A stretch of 64,000 nt of DNA from Scleroderma bovista (GCA_037178675.1 JAYMGJ010000048.1:1-64000); one strand, 5' to 3'. Counted from the first letter of the stretch, positions 19,680 to 32,643 are shown. Numbers and translations: made by a program. The notes: generated from the letters alone by a model not told the origin.

Positions 19680-22600
19680 CTACCGACCTCCTCTCTTACC
19701 TTTCTCCCTTCGTTTCCGCGACTGAACCTGTTAATCAGTGAGTTCGAAAGTTCTGATCAGTATTGCGTCCACACAAACCTCTTTTTTCATCCTGGCGTCA
19801 ACCATCGTATACCGGCCTTTCACACCTTTCGGCCGACCTTTGATACCCTTGTAGCCACCCTTCGCAACGATCAATTTGATTTCTTTCCGTTTGACCTTTG
19901 AAGCACCCTTCTTCATAAGAGCTTCGATCTGCTTAGCCTTCTCACTTTCCGTCATGTCTTTAGTGGCGTCCACGGTCTCTGCTTTCTTCATCGCCTTTTC
20001 AAGCCTCCGAGCGGCTCGCAATTTTTTCCGACCTTTAGCCTCAGCGATCTTCTTGATAGGACGAGCATCCAAGGCGCGCTGGCGGGCTCGCAAGGCAACT
20101 ACAGCCTCTTTTGTGACGGGAATATTAGGTTTGTAGTGTTTCGATTCGTCGTCGAGGAACCAAGTAGGAAGGTCATCCTTCGAGTTCAAAGAGTACCGAG
20201 TGAAACCATCATTAATCAAATGTGTTTTAGTCGTTTTGCGGTTGACAAGTTGCTGGGCAAGGGTAACTGCCTCTGCAATGGATAGACCATACTCTGTCAC
20301 TTGCTCAGTCCACAAGCAAGTAGGAAAGTATGAAAAGCACAAACTTTCTGCATGAGCCATGTGCTCGTTGACCAGGTTCTCCCTATCTGCATCCCACATC
20401 TCGGTATCACTCCCGTTGTCATACTGCGGCACAATTTCAAAATTGTCCGCTTCTCGCCCTGACTGTGAACGTATCAAAAATGGAGACCTTAGGAGAAACG
20501 TAAACGATCACCTCACGTCCACTATGCTGTGAGGCAGGATTCGAAGCCAGTTCAATGTCGTTGCTCTCGTGATCTTCATCCACCATATCGTGACCTTTCA
20601 ACCCTTTGAATACGTCTCGGCTAAACCACACTTCTGCAGCGCGACTAGGAGGGGGTGGACGTTCATAAAGATCAGCGATGAATTTGGCTTTCTTGTTCGA
20701 CGGGGGATCTGCAGGTTTTCGTTGAAGCCGTTTCTGGCCAATGGTTAAGCCTTCATCGCTCTCTTCCTCTGAAGAATTGTCATCATCCATCTCCTTGCGG
20801 GCCTCCATCTTCTCCCAGCTGCCATCTTCGTTGGATTCCTCATCACTGGTGTCTTTGTTAGTGCTGCCGATCCCATTCCATTCCTCCAGTAGTCCCCGCT
20901 TTCTCCTAGCTTCCTTCACCCTGCGCTTGCTATCCCTCTCATTCAGCTTTTCTTGATATGCGTTATACATTCCATCAAGTTCAACCTCCAGAGCACCGAG
21001 TTTCCTCTCTCTTTCCTGATCAGAATCCAGGATCTCGTCCATGACACTTTCGTCTTCCCGTTCGTCTTCTGAGCCTCCAGACATTTCTTCGTTTCCGATC
21101 AATTGCACAACACCACTTTTTCCATGCAACCCTCGCTGGACATCTGTCAAATCAAAGATCTCCTCCTGACCCATCTTCAAAGAGACGTCATTTTGCTCCA
21201 AGCCAATATCCAAAGGAGCGGTCATTTGCAATTGCAACCGTTGGATGGCTTTTGTCTTGACCTCGTTCGCCCTCCTCCGCTCTCGTTTGGCTTTCGCAGT
21301 AACTTCAGCTTTGAGCCGCTCCAGCTATTCAAAGGTCAGTTGTGAGGGAAATCAGCAAATTCAGAGTCAAACATGCCTCGTCTTGTATCTGCTGATCTTC
21401 ATCTACGATTTCGGCCATTTCCACGGTCTCAGTAAGCTCTTCTGTGGGCTTCGCCTTCACATCTAAACCAAGCTGAGGAAACGGGTTAGAGATCGACGCA
21501 TTGAATACACAAGACTTCACCTCCTCGCGAAGCGCTAAACGCCATTTCAGCAGCGCCTTAAAATCGCCCTTACCAAGGACTTTTAAATCGTCGCAGTTAG
21601 CCTTGATGTCGTGTGTCGTGATGCTCAGCCCTAACCACCTACAAGAAAATAAATTCAGGAACCCAGGGGCACTTATTGGAGACTCACCCCCTCTCCTCTT
21701 CCGATTCAAATACAATTTTATTAGTTAAACCAAGGACATTGATGGGCTCCGAACTTCGAATGAAGTCTCCAGCAGCGACTTTACGGAACAGGGTATAGTC
21801 ACCATCGTCATACCCATCTCGTTTCCGGCGCTTCTTCTCCGGCATAAATACATTTTCGTGCGCATTGTTAGCAGACGAACCCTTGTCATGGCCGGAAGCT
21901 GCGGATGAAGTAAGGTCCTTAAAAACATGCCTTGGATCCAAGAATTTGGGATCGATATGCTTAGGTGCTAGAAACTCGCGGCAAACGACGAAAATTTCAG
22001 CCGACACGTTTCTTTCGATGGATTTAGATTTTTTGAACGATGGAGGTTAGTTGTTACACACCTTGACGAAGGGGGTTTCGTTGCCTCCACCTTGCCAAAG
22101 AGCTGGCTGAACACCCACAGGAGGTTGTTGTAGTCCGCACTACGGAACACTTTGGTCACGAACGTCCCCCCCTTTAAGAGGAATTCAACAGCCAATTTCA
22201 GGCTCATGAGGACCAGTTCCGACTGGCTGTAGGCATCCTGAACCCATGCTGTGCCAACATTGGGTGCTCCATCGTGAAGCACGACATCAGCTTTCCAATC
22301 CTTTAGTTCGTTTCGAATAAGATTGCGACATTGAGTGGTGGTAATATCCGTGGTGAACGTTACAACGCGTGGTATCGGTTTAATGGGCACCAAATCCACA
22401 CCTGGAATAAGTAGTCAGTTAAGAGGGGAGTTATGATTCCACAAGAGATACCGATGATGACACTGTTGGCTGGCATGTATTTACTAGCAACTTGCAGCCA
22501 GCCTCCAGGAGCCGCGCAAAGATCAACGCAGCATCTTGCTGACTCGAGGAACGCAAACTTTTTGTTGAGTTGGATAAGCTTGAATGCCGAACGAGCACGG

Positions 22601-22720
22601 TAGCCTTGTTCCCTGTGGCTCTTGTTAATTCGATGCAGTGAAGCAGGGGAATACTCACTTTGCAAGTTTATAATACTTATCAAGGCGACCTTTCCCTGTT
22701 TTCTTTTGAGCCTTACCCAT
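19680..22720 (-). CDS. SPB1: 27S pre-rRNA methyltransferase SPB1
   Basis: Ten exons (22720-22659, 22612-22452, 22401-22062, 22011-21688, 21638-21521, 21472-21377, 21324-20512, 20462-20345, 20293-19779, 19727-19680) give 864 residues. The N-terminal FtsJ domain binds SAM through [14 protein letters not shown] and has the K-D-K-E residues: Lys in ARSAFKL, Asp in LHDGAPNVG, Lys in FVTKVF and Glu in [10 protein letters not shown] middle region rich in Glu and Lys follows, then the Spb1 C-terminal domain ending in a basic tail. In yeast it methylates a guanosine in the large-subunit rRNA A loop. The sixth intron (21376-21325) has a GC donor. The intron 20344-20294 is 51 nt and in frame, so it was placed by homology. 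Confidence 0.94.
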
Positions 22721-22955
22721 GGTGATGAGTTGGAAATGTTTGGCCTAAAGATTTTGAAAGGTAATATAAGCAGTATTTGTCAGCGACAGGTGCAATGCGC
22801 CAACCGGTCTACAACGGCGCTACGATCTGCTACGATCCATGTCCTCTGCAAGTTCTCCGCTGCTGCCGCATGCGACCCCCTTTGTCACACCCTCCTTTCT
22901 ATGGAGTTCTGGCGCGATACTAGGTTGATTATTTACTATTTCTCAGCTTTACGCG
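22721..22955. promoter_or_regulatory. divergent promoter between SPB1 and the TMEM256-like gene
   Basis: The 235 bp between the two start codons must hold both promoters. No strong TATA box was seen. Confidence 0.4.
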
Positions 22956-23441
22956 ATGGCATTTAATATCTCCCGCTCAACAGTGGCTGCAGGCATGACA
23001 CTGGGTGCATTTGGAACACATGCATTGAAGGGACGTCCCGGAATTACCACTGATAATGTCCACGCATGGGGCACAGCAACTCATTATCTGGTCGGCTTTC
23101 ATCTGTTCTGTGCGATTGCCACTGACCCGTGTGTAGATTGTGAATGGTCTTGGTCTGCTTCTTGTATCCCAGCACCCCAAGTTTTCGTCCCACTGTTTTG
23201 CCGGATGTGCTATCCTAGGTGGCTGCGCGGTGTTCTCGGGCAGTATCATGTCCCTTGTTTTGTGCAAGAAGTATTGCAGTGCTGTATGGAGGCGCAACCT
23301 ACTGACAAGCTTGCACAGGTTATGGTTCCTAGGTCCCATGACACCACTCGGTGGCATAATTATGATCGCTGGGTGAGCAGACACGGACTGTTCGGCTGAC
23401 TGTTGCTGACGAACGGTAGTTATGTTTCACTAGTTTTCTAA
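22956..23441 (+). CDS. small TMEM256/DUF423-family membrane protein
   Basis: Four exons (22956-23090, 23137-23270, 23319-23372, 23420-23441) give 114 residues. The family signature can be read as LGAFGTHALK near the N terminus, HYLIVNGLGLLL, then AVFSGSIMSLVL and LGPMTPLGGIIMIAGY. Three or four hydrophobic helices are expected. The family is found from bacteria (YgdD) to animals and its function is not known. The last exon has only 22 nt. The gene is divergent from SPB1. Confidence 0.88.
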
Positions 23442-23474
23442 GTAGTGGTAGTGGTAGTACTTGGTAGTGGTAAC
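23441..23474 (+). repeat. short GTAGTG-type repeat
   Basis: Imperfect copies of GGTAGT run through this stretch, just after the stop of the TMEM256-like gene and about 100 bp before the start of the C2H2 gene. Its role is unknown. Confidence 0.5.
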
Positions 23475-23578
23475 ACCGTCACGTGATTGACGCGTCGTGG
23501 CGTGTCAACTCCGCTTGAAATGTAAGAATAACACTTTTCTCCGTTCCCTCCTACCACTGCGCTCTCCATTCACTCGCA

Positions 23579-25547
23579 ATGCCAAATCCCTTGCCTGAAG
23601 CCACGAACGTATCTTCGCGCAACCTGAAACGGAATCTCTCTTCTTCTGGAGACCTTTCGTTTTTCACACCCGCTTCCACCTCCTTCAATCCTAAGCCTTA
23701 TGTCCCGAATGTCTCTTCATCACATCCATCAAAGCTGCCTCCACCTGTTCGCAGTCACTCATCCACAAATGTAGCCCAACCCATCCCCATCATGGATCCT
23801 TCGCCTTCGGATCCCAATGTCGTCTTCATACACCCCCCCTTCGTCGACTTTCCTAATTCACATTTGTACCCTGAAGGCCTCTCCTATTCTTTGATGGCTG
23901 CCCAACCGGAGTGGTTCTTAGATCAAAGTGACTTCATTTCATCTGTGTCAACGAATCCCAGTGCCATTCCCTACCCACCTCAGCTCGAACCACCAAGGGG
24001 GTGGTGTCCAGCAAAGAAAAAAGATCTTAAAGCACTGGGACCGGACGGCTGGCCGGAGGGGGAAGAGCCGCGATTGCGATGTACGTTCTGTAGAAGAACC
24101 TATGCGGGGGTTAACGCAAAGAGTATGTGGAGACGTCATGTGTATGAAAAACACAAGATTGCGATGTCAAATCGTCGGGATACCAATGACCGTACACGCG
24201 TTGGCCGGAGAGCTCATAGTAAGGCCCCGCTTCACTCATCTTTGATGATTTTCTGAACGTATGTGACCAGAGGAACAACCGCAAGGAGTGTCTGACAAGG
24301 AAAATCTTTCAGACGGTCATCGTCGTGGTTTCAGGGGCTCGGAATTGTGCATGGGGAGGTCAAAAATGCGCTCACATCTAGCCCCTTCTCATTCGTCCTG
24401 TGGAAATTTAGCAGGTGACCCTGCAGACCAGGTAGAGGACATCCCAATACCTTCGGCACCTGTTATTGAGCAAGCAGAATTCCTTCCCACTGGCGACATT
24501 GTTTGTGATGGGGAGCATTTTTCCGCCGACGAGGATATTAAATTTGGTCCAGCAAAGCAGGACGAAGATGGACAGACATTTCAGTCGCCCAAGTCAACAC
24601 CCTTTACTATCCCGCTATCACCTTATGATCCGACATTGACACCTTCGTTTCGACATTCTCCTCCTCGCCTCCCTTCTGATCAACCCTGGCGCTTTCCGAG
24701 TCCGAGTCATCCACTACACTCCAAGGCCAGAGAAATTTGTCTCAGCATGCTTGTCCGCGGGGGTGCGAGCCCTGTCATCAGAGGTGATCCCACCGCCAGT
24801 TCAAGTTCCCCTAGCGTGGGTCCACCCAGTGTCTTAAACACGCCATGCAGCGTCGTGAGACGCACTAGGGCTCTCTGCGATCTTGGACTACCGTTTGTGG
24901 GAGGGAGCTCTCCGTTCATATTTCGACCTTCCCCTCGCCAGCTTTTCGTCGACGGTCAATCCCCAGTCCCTGCCTTCAACCGCTTTGACCATCGTGGGCG
25001 TCTCGATGATTCTCCGCTGAGTGGCGGTATCCGACGTCACTCGCACTTACGCAAGAAGTCTGTGATGAGCACTTCTCTAGGTTTCCGCAATGGTTTGCTG
25101 TCGGATGCGTCGCTTTCGTCTGCCGGCAGTATAGGATTGGCAACTCCTCGTTTACCTCAGGATGATCCCTTTGGCAGCCTCTATAAACCACTTTTTGAAC
25201 CCAAGGCAAACAGTAGCGGGGCTAACTGCAGAAGTGCGTCACCACCCGTATCTTCCGATGAAGCGGAGAGCCCGGTAGTGCGAAATGCTCGACTCTCGGA
25301 CGTCGGTGCACCAGAGCTGGAAGCGGGGCTTGTTGGGCTTGGTATTGGCTTGATGGCTCCCTTCACGCTGGCCACATCCCCGACGGTACCGGACAGCCCA
25401 GCGTATGAGAGTGCTGATGAGCTAGAGGTGGAGAAGTCTCTGATATACACTAAGCAACAGACATCCCATAGCACACGTTCTGACGACGAAGACAACCAGG
25501 ACGCCCCGCCTTTGAAAAAGCGACGGAGGACGATGGACGAGCGGTAG
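23579..25547 (+). CDS. fungal protein with one C2H2 zinc finger
   Basis: Two exons (23579-24218, 24271-25547) give 638 residues. One C2H2 finger lies near residues 165-190 (RCTFCRRTYAGVN, then WRRHVYEKH). The rest is Ser/Pro-rich and probably disordered. A basic cluster, KKRRR, near the C terminus could be a nuclear signal. The C-terminal part contains several short SP/TP sites of the kind targeted by proline-directed kinases. It may be a DNA-binding regulator, but a single finger does not prove that. The upstream region (23500-23578) is pyrimidine-rich, as is common just before fungal start codons. Confidence 0.8.
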
Positions 25548-25955
25548 TGGCCCTGAATGTAGATGAGTCGCTGATGTGTTCCTCTGCTTACCGCTACCTA
25601 TTTATTACAAGAATGTTGTACATCTATTATCTTACCTGTATGTTTTCTTGAGTCTTACCTTGTGTTATTGGAGCTATTTGGTCTTGTTTGGGGGCGTGTG
25701 ACATTTGATCGTGTCGCGTCGCATCATATCAAGCTGCATCAAGAACAGCCAACTCGGCGCACCGGTCTCTGAACTGAATTTCTCGTCAAATAACTGCACT
25801 GGGGAGACTCTTTTGATCGTGCAGTTTTAAGACAGGTTACCAGACCAAGGTATTTTATCTCCGGGCACAATTGTGTTGCTCGAAGTTCGTCTCATTTCTC
25901 GCATAGTGCGTCACTTCAACCTGAAACCACTCAACCGTAGTCTTATACGATCAAG
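25548..25955. other. intergenic region before RAC1
   Basis: This 408-bp stretch has the C2H2 gene's 3' end and the RAC1 promoter. I see no further gene in it. Confidence 0.4.
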
Positions 25956-26918
25956 ATGCAAGCTATTAAATGTGTGTTACCAGAACCCTCCCTCTCCTTC
26001 CTGGTTTATTCACACCTGTTTCTAGGTGTTGTCGTTGGCGATGGTGCTGTCGGCAAGGCGAGTAAATGGCACGACACAACACAATAGAGGAATTTATTAT
26101 TACCTGTCAGACCTGCCTCCTTATATCGTACACCACGAATGCCTTTCCCGTGAGCACCGATGATAACATTATCGAGTTTACACAGCTAATAAAGACACAG
26201 GGAGAATACATACCAACAGGTTTGTCCCTTTTGGGAGGGCTTATGAGCAGTAATTCATTTTGCCAATGATAGTGTTCGATAACTACTCAGCAAACGTAAT
26301 GGTCGATGGGAAGACTATATCCCTTGGGTTGTGGGACACTGCTGGTCAGGAGGACTACGACCGACTTCGTCCGCTTTCTTACCCCCAGACGGACGTTTTT
26401 TTGATCTGTTTCTCCTTGGTTAGTCCGCCAAGCTATGAGAACGTGAGGACCAAGGTGCATCATAGCCACCCAGCCCTTGAAATAGATGTGCTGATATTCT
26501 CGCTCAGTGGTGGCCAGAGATATCGCACCATGCCCCGTCTACATCTATAGTCCTCGTCGGGACAAAGCTCGATCTACGCGAAGAACCCACGACAATCGAG
26601 AGGCTGCGTGACCGGTCAGTATCGAGTATCACTAACACCCTTACTTTGCATTGAATTATGGGATTTAGGCGCATGCAGCCCATCACCTATTCTCAAGGCG
26701 TTGCCATGGCCAGGGACATAGGAGCAGTGAAGTACTTGGAATGCTCTGCACTGACGCAAAAGGGATTGAAGACCGTCTTCGACGAAGCGATTCGTGCTGT
26801 ATGTGAGTAAATGATGGTTATTTTCTCAAGCACCGCCATGACGTTCGTTAAACGTTAAACCTCAGTAAACCCTCCCCCGAAGAAGGAAAAGCGCAGTCGT
26901 GGATGTATCATTGCATGA
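25956..26918 (+). CDS. RAC1: Rho-family GTPase RAC1
   Basis: Eight exons (25956-25971, 26026-26057, 26111-26149, 26201-26219, 26273-26454, 26508-26614, 26669-26802, 26866-26918) give 193 residues. The P-loop GDGAVGKT, effector loop [26 protein letters not shown] and CSALTQKG boxes are all present. The C terminus is a Lys/Arg stretch and CIIA, a prenylation box. RAC1 controls polarised growth and NADPH oxidase in fungi. The P-loop lysine codon is followed by an intron with a GC donor (26058-26110). The first exon is only 16 nt. A RhoGEF gene lies 6.5 kb downstream. Confidence 0.96.
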
Positions 26919-27273
26919 TGCTGTCGTATCTTTCGATTATGTGGATAGATTTGTTTCCCATGTCACGCCCATTTATGCCTGGTCTTACGCTTTACGATTC
27001 CTATGTTATATTGAACTTTCTCTTGGGAAATGCAGTCTTTGTCCCTGGTTCTGAACTAGTATCATAGAGTGCGAGTCTACGGACCCAAGTGCTTGCCCAG
27101 GCATATTGTTATTGTATTGCTGCAATCTGTAAAATGCTATTACATAGCTGGTCGTTCCTTTGGATCCAATGTTCCCCTTCGGCTAGATCTGAGACCTGGT
27201 TAAGTTCTTCGATGAATCTTGTTCGGTTCCATTAGAATACATAAATGCCCCCATCATAATTCTCATCGCCCAT
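26919..27273. other. intergenic region between RAC1 and PHA2
   Basis: This 355-bp stretch has no gene I can support. It should contain the RAC1 3' UTR and the promoter of the prephenate dehydratase gene. Confidence 0.4.
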
Positions 27274-28392
27274 ATGGATCCCAGTCCCTCTGGCCTGATA
27301 AGACCGGCCTTGTCTTTCCTTGGCCCGGTTGGGACTTTCTCTCATCAGGTTTTCCCAATCCAGCACCTTTGAGGCGATGTGTTCACGAACCGTTTCAGGC
27401 AGCGTACGAGTGCTTTGGTCCTTCAGTAGAATATGTTCCTCAGCACACCATCGGGGGTAAGCTTGTACCTATACCTGTGCATCAAATCAACTCCTCTGTC
27501 CACTCAGACGTCTTTCAATCATTGTCGCCCCATCTGCCATTCGGCATTGTTCCTCAGGAGAATAGTACGAACGGTTCAGTGGTCGAGACATACAATGCCT
27601 TGCGCACTTCCTCCATTGGTCACGTCAACTTCATTAGAGGCTATACTGCCTTAGCAGTCAGCCACTGCTTGGTCGTCCGGCATGGAGTTAAACTAGAGGA
27701 CATCGAACATGTACTAAGCCATGAGCAAGTGGGTATGACACATCATTCCAGGAGTATATCTGACCATATCAAGGCTTTGGGTCAGTGTCGATCATTCCTG
27801 GTACAACATCTGCCTCGGGCATCCTTAGTGCCCACTGACTCCACGGCGAGGGCTGCCGAAGAGATCGCAACTGGGGATATTGCTCTCGATCCATACAAAT
27901 GTGCGGCGATATGTTCATCAATCGTTGTCACCATCCACAAAAATCTGCAAGTTCTCCAAGAGGGCATACAGGATGGAGAAGGTCTTTCGTCTCCTAACTT
28001 TACCAGCACAACCTGCAGTGCTCAACGATTCTATAGGCAATTCCACCCGTTTTTTTATCCTTTCTCATGGTTCGGACAGGGCTTTTCCCCCTGATCGCAT
28101 TCCACCAGTTCAAAACCAGGCCTTGATACGGATCGAACCTCCATCAGGGAGTGCCGTGACACAGAAATCCAAAAGGGTAGATATCAGAAGAGTTGTCAAT
28201 ACTCTAGACCTTGATATCTTGCGCATTGATCGACGACCTGCTCTGCACGTGCCTACCTTTCAGGACGTGTATTTCCTTGAAGTTGGTAGCGACAAAAAGG
28301 ATGTAATTGTACCATGGCTTGAGAAGCTCCTGCAGGGGATAGAGAGGCTCGGATATACTGGTATTAATGTGTCACTGTTGGGCCACTGGTGA
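27274..28392 (+). CDS. PHA2: prephenate dehydratase
   Basis: Five exons (27274-27348, 27399-27456, 27508-27728, 27774-27981, 28037-28392) give 305 residues. The enzyme turns prephenate into phenylpyruvate in phenylalanine synthesis. Catalytic-domain motifs include FLGPVGTFSHQA, GIVPQENSTNGSV and the TRF motif in NSTRFFIL. An ACT-type regulatory domain follows from about residue 210. In bacteria this domain holds ESRP, which binds phenylalanine; here the matching place reads RIEPPSGS, so feedback control may differ. The intron 27729-27773 is 45 nt and in frame. A continuous frame starting at 27219 was rejected because it includes intron sequence. Confidence 0.93.
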
Positions 28393-28735
28393 ATGTTGCT
28401 ACATACTAGCACTCGATTGGGTGTATTACATAATAATACCCCCGTTGATGAATTTGAGAGTAAAATTATGCGACCCGCTTCCATCAAACACCTCCCTTGG
28501 GGGCTAAGGAGTTCAGAGAACGTTCCTACTTCTTTGAGTCGCGAATATCAACATTTCCGACTCCAGGATTTTGCTTGTCAAATATAACAATAGTCTAACC
28601 AAAGACGCGCTTGCAAGCACTGCTATTAGCAAACACCATCACAGTGGTACTACTCTCTACCTGTCCCCTTGATCCACTTCCACATTTTGGAGAAGCTCGT
28701 GGTCCTAATCCGATACCGAGGGATACTAATCAATA
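28393..28735. other. intergenic region after PHA2
   Basis: This 343-bp stretch has no gene I can support; it should hold the PHA2 3' end and the promoter of the Zn2Cys6 gene. Confidence 0.4.
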
Positions 28736-31538
28736 ATGCCAAAGGCACCTTCCGGCCCCAGCACAGGACTTCGCCCCGCACTCCGTAGGAACCAGGTACG
28801 GACACCTTCAAGTTCGTCACGTACCTTACGCTACACGCATCCTCAAAGGCTTGTCGCTCATGTCGCAAACGGAAGCTCGTAAGTGCAAGATTTCTGGACC
28901 ACCTTGCTAATAAACTCATTTTCACTGTCAAGAAATGTGATGCTGCACGTCCACACTGTGGCACCTGCCTCAAGTATGTTATCCACCTTTATCAACGGTC
29001 GTTTTCTTTACCACCAAATAGATATTGGCAGTCCCTCATAAGTGTTCCTGCACCCGTTGGTTACGAGTCAGTGGGCCTCCTTGGGGTGAACAGGTTTACT
29101 CATGTGATTTAGACATCCTGCCGAACCTCAATGTGTTTATGATCCAGTGGATGGGCTGAATCTCGCCTCCGATACAGACCCCGTTGAAAAAATTCGACTA
29201 CTTGAGGAGGAAGTTTGTGAGCCTGTTTTAGCCTTCCCTTGCACGGTCTTTGATGCTGGTTCAGCCAAACTCAAAGCACAGCTACAGGAACAGAGCCTTT
29301 CTGGGCCCAGTTCGGGACCGTCAACATCACATCAACACAGTTACGGGCTTTTTCGGCCTGAGTCCACTCACTCATCGTCAGCTTCTGGCAGCCAATTGTC
29401 GGCGACTACCGGGCACCATCCTTTACATCATAGCATTGGCAATCCATCATCATTGGCTCATCTCCATTTTCTACAAGGCAGTCTTGACACAAATAACACT
29501 GCCCATAGATACCCTACCGATGATGATTTGGAGCTAATACACACTGGCTGGAATACTGATCTCCCAGAACCTCATGTTCTGGATCATTAGTGCGTGCTGG
29601 TCGAATGAATTCCTCACATCGCGACTAATTGGCCGCTCCCCTAGCATTGAAATATTCTTCAGATGTGATCCATGTGGCCCGCGCATACTTCATCGTCCTT
29701 CTTTTTTAGCTGCGATGCGTTTACATCCCCGAGATCCCAGTTTTCCCCACTCTGCTATCCTACATGCTATTGTAGTGATTCCGTGTTACCTCTATCCGGA
29801 AGTTACTGATGCATCCATTAGTGCGCTTGCGCCTCACGATGGTCATCTCGCAACGTAGCATTGCAACCTGACGGTACCAGGAAGGATGCGTTCGCGGAGT
29901 ATCATGTGGGCAAAACTCGCCAATACATCGACAGGACAATGGCCACCGGGAAAGACATTTTTCAGGTCGTTCAGGCATGTATTATCCTTTCGTGGTATTT
30001 TTATCAAGAGGGTCGGTGGGTGGAAGTATGGGTGTTCGCTGGTTTTCAGACGCGTATAGCCATTCCCCTGCGCTTGAACTACCCTGGAACATTTTCCACC
30101 CATGGGGACGCTTTGTCGGCTGGATACTTGCCTCCTCCCAGGGACTTTCGCGATCTCGAAACCCGAAGACGTACTTGGTGGATGAGCATCGTTTTAGATC
30201 GAATTGTATCTGCTGGTGGCTGGGCGCACTCTATTGATGAAAGGGATATTGGTACGGAGCTTCCGCTGAGAGGGGAAGACTTCGATGCAGAGGTACACCT
30301 CCTTCCGCAGCATTCTTAGTGATTTGTGTATTGATTTCTTTTGTAGCAACTCATTCCAAACAATCCCCAAGACATGTGCACCGAAGACGTCTTCATAACC
30401 CACTTCCCCAAATATACGGATTCCTTCTTACTATTCATTAAAGCCGTCATGTTATTCGGCAGGGTAACGGACTACAACGTTCGAGGCAAGTTACGAGCTC
30501 CGACTGCTCCAAGCAAACATCAGGATCCCTTTATGTTACCTGGTTTTGCAGAGCTGGACAAACTAGTCCATAACGACTTCCTCCAAAACCTACCACACAC
30601 CTACAGGTTCAATCTTGGTGTAACTGACCTGTCAGCAAACGGACCCTCCGTCGATACGGATCTGTACATGGTTCACATCATACCCCATGCGTAAAGCTCG
30701 GTTACTCTTAAATCCAAACGTGTAGTATTGAATGTTTTTCTTTACAGGGCTATCATAACGCTCCATAACCCCTATTTAGATTTACACGACTTTCACCGCA
30801 TCTCAACCAATCGCTGCATGAAAGCTGCTCAGGCAATCTTGTCGGCTTATTTTATGCTCTCTGCGACATCCCTTGACATAACAAGACTTCATCCCTTCGT
30901 CACTGTATGTATTTCGCTTTCCTGACCTTCCTGACCTTCATTGTCAGTAGATTTGTTGGTACTTGGCTGCAGCTGTTCAAGTTCAAGTTTACAAATACTT
31001 CATCGAAATAGGCGATCATGCCAGAGAAACACAGGTTTTGGGAGAGATCGATGTGCTGAGGTTAGTTAACTGACCAAATTTTCTATCATAGTATTGACCA
31101 TCTACACAGAGAAGCCATGTTAAATTATGGAACGCGTTCTCCCATTGGAAGTAAGGCTTTATTTTTGGCGGTCATACTCTTAACCAGTGTCGTTTCGTAG
31201 CCCGGCAAGAAGGGCTGTTACAAGGCTTGATGAAAGAAGCTGTCCGATTATCCAGTCGAAAACAGGCCTCTGGATTGCCCCTTTACCCGTTTTCTCGCAC
31301 CACTCTATTCGCCAACCCAAACATATCTGATAGTAACGCTCCTGTAGCGCCGCTTCCTAACCCATGTATACCTGAGCAGAACGAAGCTGGATCCCAGAAA
31401 AACGTGATCGGGATACAGCTGGTAGCGCCTGTTGCATCTCCGGCATCGTTATATTCGGATTCTCGATCGTTCCCGGTCTTGCAGGATGAACCCCCTAATC
31501 CCGAGAGTGATTACACAACGTGGAATAACCGTAGATAG
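28736..31538 (+). CDS. Zn2Cys6 fungal transcription factor
   Basis: About twelve short exons. The zinc cluster is read across three exons as ACRSCRKRKLKCDAARPHCGTC, shown here only by its order: two CxxC pairs with the spacing typical of Gal4-type domains. A short coiled coil follows (PVEKIRLLEEEVSKLKAQL). The middle part matches the fungal-specific transcription factor domain, with RCDPCGPRILHRPSF and later ETRRRTWWMSIVLDRI. The C terminus is Ser/Pro-rich. Length is roughly 700 residues. Target genes are unknown. Exon ends were worked out for the N-terminal half only. One intron (GTGAGC donor after the codons for LEEEV) was chosen because it restores a continuous coiled coil. Confidence 0.85.
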
Positions 31539-31679
31539 TCATTTGTGCCTTGTTTTAAAACAGTCTGTTACACTGTCGCATCTTCGATTGCTATTGCTTA
31601 ATATGTCTCATAGCACGGCTGCTGTAAATTTCAGGTTATGAAACGAGATATAAGACTTGTGCAAGTTACTGGAACATCG

Positions 31680-32643
31680 TCAAATTGAGGTTCGACGGTC
31701 CTGGTCCCGACCTATCCGCCTTTCTGCCTCTATCATAGCCTCGAATCTCGCTCGGGCGGCCATGCGATCTTCTTGCTCGTCATTTGTAGCATCATTGGTT
31801 GTAGGTGATGGACTAGAGATCTTATGACGTTCATGTCGCTGTCTTACTGCATCCCATGTCGAATATTGTCCAACACCACGAGTATTGGCAGCGCGAATTT
31901 CGTCCCATCGATTCTTCGGTGTAGAAGACTGATTTTCAGCGCCACTCCCTGTCACTCGGCAGGCATTCATAGAGTAGCAATTGCCTACACGAAAAATGGA
32001 CTCACCAGCTGCATCAGAATGTTTCCAGCTCTCAATGGTCACTTCTGGACGCTGCATGGTGGAACTGCTATCCACGTCTGCATCAGTCGGTTTCCTTGGA
32101 ATGCGTTGGAGTTTGAAACCAATGTTTCCATCTCCACCGAGTCTCTTGTGGACATGGTTAAGGGTTGTCATAAAGCCCTCGGGATTCTCCAATGCCTCAG
32201 AGAACTGGCGATGGGCTACAAAGCGTCTGAAACCACCGTACATCGTTCCCAGGGCGAAGGCAGCACCGCCGAAGATGGCAGCTTTCCTTTGTCCCCATCT
32301 CGGGCGAGCAGCATAATACCCGTAGAAGACTGTGGTGCCTGCTGCACCAGATGCATAAAGCAGCTGATGCGACATGTGTTTAAGACCGTCAGCTAACAGT
32401 TGAGGATTATCATAGACATACCGGCCAATACCGGTGGGTGCCAGGTAAGAACATGACAGCTAAGTCGAAGTCATGTTGGGAGAGGACATTATTCTCCAGT
32501 TCTGGACGCAAGAGCTGGATTGTACGTTCTCTGGAGGAGAACGTCGCTGTTAACCACTCAAGCGGATGAGACATTGGAACTTGGTCGTATGGAATGGAAT
32601 GGAAATGATGTCGTATTGCCTTGGTTACGTAACCATCTTCCAT
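31680..32643 (-). CDS. conserved fungal protein of unknown function
   Basis: Three exons (32643-32422, 32363-32006, 31948-31680) give 282 residues. The start at 32643 is the first ATG in frame. A Gly/Ala-rich stretch near residues 77-118 (FGGAAFALGTMYGGF) could form one or two membrane helices. The C-terminal half is polar and rich in Arg and Glu. I do not recognise a named family. The basic flanks of the helix would fit a mitochondrial or ER membrane protein, but this is inference. The gene converges on the Zn2Cys6 gene with 141 bp between them. Confidence 0.7.

Noticed and set aside
27219..27273. upstream start for prephenate dehydratase
   Set aside because: The frame runs through an intron and is out of phase with the conserved FLGPVGTFSHQ block.
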